Positions 32,253-37,701 of a stretch of DNA of 37,701 nucleotides are shown piece after piece. The DNA is from Scleroderma bovista (lineage: Eukaryota > Basidiomycota > Agaricomycetes > Boletales > Sclerodermataceae), in the NCBI GenBank assembly GCA_037178675.1, contig JAYMGJ010000728.1:1-37701 (forward strand), given 5' to 3'. Under the pieces are notes generated by a model. The model searched no databases, was not told the DNA's origin, and saw only the letters and a list, made by a program, of their open reading frames with translations. Position numbers and translations under genes: made by a program. Numbering within the stretch: position 1 is the stretch's first letter; each line of letters starts with the position of its first letter.

Positions 32253-32651
32253 TAACGGACATGGAGCTGGTTCTTCGTGTTTGGGATTTTTCACCTTCAA
32301 ACCACGTCACATGCGCACTCACTTGCACTGTATTCATTCATTAACTGTTATTCTTTGCCAGATTGTCATTATAGTGTTTGTAGGTATTGTTGGTGATCCG
32401 TTTGTGTCTCGCAGTTGTACAGATGGCTTGTTTGCGTGTTGTGCCACTACCGCCTTGTCCGAAGGATTGAACTTATTGGCAAACGCTGGATATATGGCTT
32501 GGTGTGAACACTAGATTACTTCTCTCACATAAAATCATATTTGACCCCTGGTCTACAATTTACTCCTTCAGCAAACTGATGAGCACAATATGGTCCGACT
32601 ACATGACCCGCGAACCTGTTCTGGACTCTGCTATACACTCGATGAGGTTTG
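32253..32651. other. Shared 3' region of convergent genes
   Basis: The ATPase (+) and helicase (-) genes converge here with 399 bp between stop codons. No other gene is seen, and the space is consistent with two 3' UTRs. Confidence 0.55.
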
Positions 32652-35600
32652 CTAGATCTCAGCGAACCGAACATCTGCATTCGCTTCTAGCCAGGCAAGC
32701 CATTTCTTCAAATATCCGCCTCCATGTTGGACAGTTGACGAGTCTCCAATGACACACTGCAGCCCAATGTATATGACCATTCTGTCACAGAAAAATATAC
32801 ACCACTGGCACTTACCAGGTGCCTTTTAGCTCGTGTCATGGCAACTGAAAATGCGTAAATACTCGGCGAGTGGACCACCATATAAAGCACACCGTTGAGT
32901 CTCCGCTTTTCTTTCAAAAACCCGACCTCACGCTAGGGGAGACGGTGTTAAGATCAAAAAAATATTCCTTGTGGACTGGGTAAACACACCTTTTCATTGC
33001 TCCGGACGAGACTGATGATAACTGCGTCCTTCTCGCGACCCTGCATACCGTCGACAGTACCAATCTCGAGTCCTGGCCCATGTGTGGGGCGTAGAAGAGA
33101 TGTTAGAAGGGTCACTTGAGCCTGGTATCTGTGCAGGATGGATAACCAAAACGGAAGGCTGCAATGAAAGAATACCCTACGGAGTTATGATCGCAATTTG
33201 AGACGGATGAAGGCCAGCCTCAACCTAGAAGGGCATTCAGTCGTGCTATACTGTAAGGGCACGGGTTTTACTCGCGAGTCTCTCAGTCCAGGTTTTAACA
33301 ACCGTGGCCTCATTCTCATTACATCGGCTTCCCTCATCACCATCGCCGTCTAAACGCTCATAATACTCGCAACCAGCAGTGTCGAAGAACACAACGGGCG
33401 TTCCGAGAACCTCTTTGACTATGTCCTCGTTTTCTTTTGTAACGAATTCCTGTGTGTTGGGCAGATCACGCAGTAGGTGCGACGCGACAGACTCGTGGGA
33501 TTTCAGTTTCGACGCATAAAGCGTTTTCGAAGGGAATTCACATATTTCAGCATGCATACTGAGAACAGCTGAACGATTAACAATCACGGAAATCTCTTGC
33601 AACATACCGATACTGGACGTTGAGTAAACGTTTAATTCCAGGGCCATACATCTTCTCCAGGCGGGCGAAGAGTGTAGTCTCCAGTGTGCGAGGGGGGCGA
33701 AGAACTGGTCGTTTGCCAGGGGTTCCCAAGTGTTTTGGTTTGGGCTCAGCATCGCCAGCGGGAGGGGAAACGTCCTCTTCCGCAATAACTGTATCCCCCT
33801 TGACCAAGTCGACATCCGAGTCAGAGTTGGTTTCCGTATCCGAACGCTGTTGGTCTTGAGGTGTTTCTGAGGGATTTTCTTGTCTCTTGGAGCTCTCGGG
33901 TGGTTTCGTGGCTGCTCCTCCTGGCATTTTCGCTCTCTCGGTCGAACCCTTGATTGCCACCCCCGAACTCTTTGTCTTCCGTTTGTCCAAAGATAAAATA
34001 GTGGGTGGGAGTTGCATTGGGTCACCAGCCAAGATGAGCTTCCTTGCTTTAAAGATGGGAATCCAGCACACCTTTGGTACGGTTCAGCGTGCACAGGACC
34101 ATCGTGATAAAATATGCGCACCGCTTCCATGGCTTGAGTGGCCTCGTCAATAATGACTACATCGAAGGTATGGTTTTGAAGTTGCCTACTACCGGCTGTG
34201 TGGCACGTAGAAAGAACAACCTTTGAAGATCAGAGTGTCGGAATTTAATGGTCAGCTCAGAGGTGACTTAAGGGATAGCGCACCTGAGATTCTCCGAGCA
34301 CCGCTTTCACGACACCCCCCTCCCTTTGTCGGTATCTAATGCAAAGCATTTAAATCGAGATTTGATCTGAAGACAAGAGACCTACTCTTTTCTCAAAGCT
34401 CGAACCTCCCCCCACATTTTTTTACGCTCAAGACCACGTGGTTTTTTTGTTTTTCCTTTACCTTTCCCGGAGAGGGTGTCTAGTGCTGCGTCAATCTCTG
34501 CCTTGACGTCCCTCGCCAATGCTGCCTAATTAATTGTATCAAAGAGCCCGTGATGAAATTCAGGAACCAAGTAAACCGACCTGGTCACTCCGGCTCGCCT
34601 TGACCTCCAGTGTTGCCTCCAGCACCCCTTCATTTGCCATGACCCTTGCAGGATGACCAATGCGTGTGACCTTGAGAGGTGCTCCTTTCCCCTTTTCTGG
34701 TGCTGGTAGGGCGAGAAGTCGCTCGAGGATGTTATCAACCGAAAGATTTGAGGCTCCGCATACAAGGATGCGGCTTGTATTTTGATTACCTGCCTCGGGA
34801 GATATGAATATGAGCTGTCGAATGATTTCTATGAGAGTATGGGTCTTTCCGGTCCCTGCGAGGTGCAGTGAATGTAAATGTGAGAACGACAGAGAATATT
34901 TCAGATGCAGGCTACCTGGCGGGCCGTGGATACATGCTACTTCTTTGGCCGAGAGAGCAAACTTCACCGCTTGCTTCTGGCTTGGATTAAGAGAAGGGTC
35001 AAAGAAGGCGATGTCACCTGGAGATGACGGTTTAGAGGGAGGTGACATTCCAAGTAATACACGGATAAGAGGAGTAAGTTCATAGTCAGTTTTATCATCG
35101 GGCTACAGAGAATTTAGCCAGTAAATAAAGGCTGCATATTATTCGTAGAGTAGCTATACCTTTCGAGACGAAGGAATCACAGTCTTCTGAAGTTTATCAA
35201 GCGCCTTCTCCATCCTAGTTCGGAAACATGTAGCTCGTGCAAAGTGGAAACAACTCAGAGTCTTACCGATCGTATGTGACACTGTTGGCAAGTTTGACCA
35301 CGCGACCACGCTCAGGGAAGTCGAGATCTGTGTCAGCCGAATCTGGAGGATCAATGGCTATGACAATCCGCGTATCTGTCACCTAAGGGACTTAGATCCC
35401 CCTGTAGATCGGTCAAAACGAAGTACTACACCTTGTACACTACGCCCTCCGCTGCTCTTGAAGTTTTCCCATCGGAGTCAAGGAGCTGTGTTTTCTTTGC
35501 TTTGCCAGTCGGCTTCTTGGAGGAAGCTGAAGACGGTGTATTCTCTTCTATTCGAGCTATGTCCCCAGGTCTACTAACGTCAAAATATCCATCCAAATGT

Positions 35601-35953
35601 GCACGTGGACGACTCTACCTGAACGTATGAGGTGGAAACACTTGCGAAGAGTGAAATGCCGCAGGACGCTCTAGCTCTAGTAATCTGCACTTCTTGGCTG
35701 AGTTAATCGTTCCTCATTGTCTGTGGCCCAGACAGAGAACGCACGTCTTTCCTCCGAGCCCTATGCCCGCGGAGACCACGCCCAGATTTCCCAACGCAAG
35801 ACCCTTCTGTTCAAGGAGCTTTGGTGTGCAGTTCGTAAGTAAGAGAGATGTACGCTCGATCTCCGCTTCGCGTTCGCGGGAAAGAAGAGTATGTTGACGG
35901 GTTACGAAGGTCCTGAGCGATGACTCCATGCTAGCATCTGGATCTGATGACAT
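32652..35953 (-). CDS. HCS1: DNA polymerase alpha-associated helicase A (IGHMBP2/Upf1-like)
   Basis: Seventeen exons join in phase into 814 aa, from ATG at 35953 to the stop at 32652. The N-terminus has the family signature LLLTNCTPKLLEQKGLALG and GLGGKTLLELERPAAFHSS. The superfamily 1B motor follows: NPSQKQAVKFAL (Q motif), Walker A GPPGTGKT at 256-263, DEATQ at 439-443, GDPMQLPP at 463-470, IGTVDGMQGREKDAVIISL and the closing VAMTRAKRHLCVIGD (from residue 771). It is a 5'-3' helicase linked to replication or RNA metabolism in yeast Hcs1 and animal IGHMBP2. The C-terminal R3H/zinc-finger of animal IGHMBP2 is absent, as in yeast. An acidic, low-complexity insert of about 100 residues follows GDPMQLPP. 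The intron 33275-33225 starts GC (gcgagt) and ends AG, a GC-AG intron. Symbol by analogy to yeast. Confidence 0.94.
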
Positions 35954-36724
35954 GGTCGATCACAACCTGTAGGTCCTTGTTGGTAGGGATGCAGAATCTC
36001 TCAGCAAGTATTATCCAATGGAGGTTGTCGATAGGAGCGAACCCTAACCACGGATTAGGACTACCATTATAACTTGTAGCGACCCAGCCAAGCTCATGAC
36101 CGAGGATACATTAAGTGCTTTGTATTTAACTTATCACTGGGACATCATAGTCGTCGATGGTCGGCTGTGAAAATGAAGTCGGATTGAAGATACATAATTG
36201 CACTGTTACAACGCTCCATGAAAGTCCATAAGACAGATAATCTTGCATTCATCGTCCCCCCGAGCCGTAGTACGTGCGACACGTTGAAAGATGCATGAGC
36301 CTCACCTACTCTTTCAGGTGACATACCATGTATTTGCGGTGCACATCAATGCGTTTATTGCAGAACCACTGATTGTTCGACCACTAGATCCATATGCGTG
36401 TAATTGTTGTTGCAAGAGCAAACATTCTGACGAACACTGACAAGAGTCCATTGGATTCTCACAAAGCCCACCCCACGGAACGAATGCAATGGTATTGCCG
36501 CCTTCATCGAATCAATACTGGAGCTCTACAGCAGGAAAATAAATTAGAATTGCATCAGGTGGGTAGGGCGACTACTACGGAGAGTTGTAGGAAACCAGGT
36601 TCATTTGGCGACCACGAAATATGGCAGGGGTGACTGGGAGATAATTGGCGAAACTGCTACTGCGCTCGGTCGACTCTAGAAGCACCCACGAACAGGAATT
36701 GTACCCACATATATGGATTCCACC
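35954..36724. other. Gap between helicase and OST4-like genes
   Basis: No credible gene is visible on either strand. The left side must contain the helicase promoter and the right side the 3' end of the OST4-like gene. Confidence 0.5.
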
Positions 36725-36862
36725 TCAAATTCTTTCCTTCCCATGTCCATTCTGTGAAATGTAACGTGCGTTGACTGCCACGAAATGATATGCGACAACA
36801 GTGATCATGGCCAGGACGCCGAGGTAATTGGCAAGGTTGTACAGCGTCTGATGGGTGATCAT
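36725..36862 (-). CDS. OST4: OST4-like subunit of oligosaccharyltransferase
   Basis: A 45-aa single-exon frame begins MITHQTLYNLANYLGVLAM and continues through one hydrophobic span (about residues 10-31) with YHFVAVNARY. This matches Ost4, the 36-40-aa single-span subunit of the ER oligosaccharyltransferase complex that bridges Stt3 and Ost3/6. The usual pattern, Met-Ile near the N-terminus, LYxLANxLG and YHFxAVNA, is present. The C-terminus (SQNGHGKERI) is about 8 residues longer than in yeast. It lies divergent to QCR8 with 207 bp between starts. It is short, so identification rests on the conserved motifs and hydrophobicity. Confidence 0.86.
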   Translation of the reverse strand: MITHQTLYNLANYLGVLAMITVVAYHFVAVNARYISQNGHGKERI

Positions 36863-37069
36863 TTTTGATGGAGACAAATGGCGCTACCCTGGCAGTAGAA
36901 GAGATTTCAGACTCGCAGTCATGTCAATTGCATAGTCTTGAATACTTGCCGTGTGCTGAGTGAGGATCAAAGAGCTGACGTGGTGCTGTGTTTGCGCTTT
37001 GTTTGGCCGCGGAAAAGATCGGAGTCGACGCGAGTCTGAACCCACTTTTCATTGTTTTGTAGTCCAAGA
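36863..37069. promoter_or_regulatory. Divergent promoter of OST4-like and QCR8
   Basis: This compact 207-bp region between two divergent start codons must hold both promoters and 5' UTRs. No individual element was assigned with confidence. It is the tightest divergent host pair in the window. Confidence 0.6.
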
Positions 37070-37616
37070 ATGCGGCCAACAGCAGTTCGTTCCGAAGGGA
37101 TGCCCAGCCGTAAGTGTTTTTCTTTGTGGTATGAGGTGGTTGACCATACTTTTTCCCTTTTGCTTTAGCCAAAACTTATGTGAGTACGAAATGAATGGTC
37201 CGCAATACCATTGGTATTTACACTCATGCAGAACCCATGGTGGGGTGACACGAGGAATTTGAAGCAAAGGGGTATTATCACCTACAGTAAGTATAACCAC
37301 GTATCTCCGCCTTAGCTTTTTGCAGGTGTTAGTCGATTGAACCCCGTCGTTCCACAGCCCTCTCTCCCTTCCGTTCCCAAGCCACGAAGGATATATTTCA
37401 GGGCTGGCTATTCAATGGCTACAGACGTCTAGCTGGACAACTTCCATATTGGATTGTACCTTTTGCTATAGGTATGCATTACAGGGCTTGCAAGGATGAT
37501 AATGACTGACCAAATGGAACACAGGCTATGGCACCTACACCTGGGCAAAACGCCGTGATGCTTGGCAAAGCAGCAAGGCCGGACATCTTGCACTGCAAGG
37601 TCATGAGTCACATTAA
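37070..37616 (+). CDS. QCR8: Cytochrome b-c1 complex subunit 8
   Basis: Five exons (37070-37109, 37169-37179, 37232-37286, 37358-37471, 37525-37616) join in phase into 103 aa. The protein starts MRPTAVRSEGMPSPKTYNP and continues with WWGDTRNLKQRGIITYTLSPF, the family signature (WWG..G.. KQ(K/R)GI..Y.(V/L)SP). One membrane span follows at about 66-90 (YWIVPFAIGYGTYTW), then KAGHLALQGHE at the end. It is the QCR8/subunit VII component of respiratory complex III in the mitochondrial inner membrane, binding cytochrome b. The length (94-110 aa in fungi) is normal. Exon 2 is an 11-nt microexon, which reads only as PKTY between two short introns. Skipping it would shift the frame. Confidence 0.96.
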
Positions 37617-37701
37617 ATGTTTAATGTACCATTCCAGTCGCTTTGAATATAGAAAAGGGAACTCTGCAGGCAAAGTCGAGCGAAAGTCAGGGAATCTCTG
37701 A

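Overview
The window is nuclear DNA of a filamentous basidiomycete, most likely an Agaricomycete (mushroom-forming fungus). The genes carry many short GT-AG introns of about 45-60 nt. The QCR8, OST4, Upf1-like helicase and MARVEL proteins have a fungal character, and a KDZ-class transposase sits beside a TET/JBP dioxygenase, a pairing known from mushroom genomes. I rebuilt the exon chains by hand by following reading frame and conserved protein sequence across introns. Most genes resolve into unbroken in-phase proteins.

Region 1 (about 1.65-19.5 kb) looks like one large composite KDZ transposon with intact cargo. In order it holds: a noncoding direct-repeat copy plus a CGGCA tandem array; gene A (+, Zn2Cys6-like cluster and coiled coil); a tandem duplication with more CGGCA arrays; gene B (+, low-complexity protein with repeated WMPPSP motifs); gene C (-, nuclear-looking protein); the KDZ transposase (+, 10 exons, 1019 aa, intact); a 1.1 kb palindromic TGCCG/CGGCA array between two convergent genes; a TET/JBP-type 2OG-Fe(II) dioxygenase (-, 4 exons, 405 aa, intact); gene E (+, 229 aa, unknown); then a second copy of the noncoding direct repeat and another CGGCA array. 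Gene C/transposase and TET/gene E are divergent pairs with shared promoters. A plausible reading is that the transposase mobilises the unit, that the CpG-containing arrays are its cis sites or methylation targets, and that the TET/JBP enzyme edits cytosine methylation on them. The roles of the arrays and of the enzyme here are inference.

Region 2 (about 20.15-22.4 kb) is a decayed Argonaute gene with frameshifts, an in-frame stop and an internal deletion.

Region 3 (22.5-37.7 kb) is ordinary host sequence: a RING E3 ligase-like gene, a 1.7 kb non-autonomous DNA transposon with 21-bp terminal inverted repeats and a TTTG target duplication, a MARVEL-domain membrane protein (-), a P-loop ATPase (+), a DNA polymerase alpha-associated helicase A/IGHMBP2-like helicase (-, 17 exons), an OST4-like microprotein (-) and the cytochrome bc1 subunit QCR8 (+, with an 11-nt microexon). 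No rRNA, complete tRNA or CRISPR array was seen.
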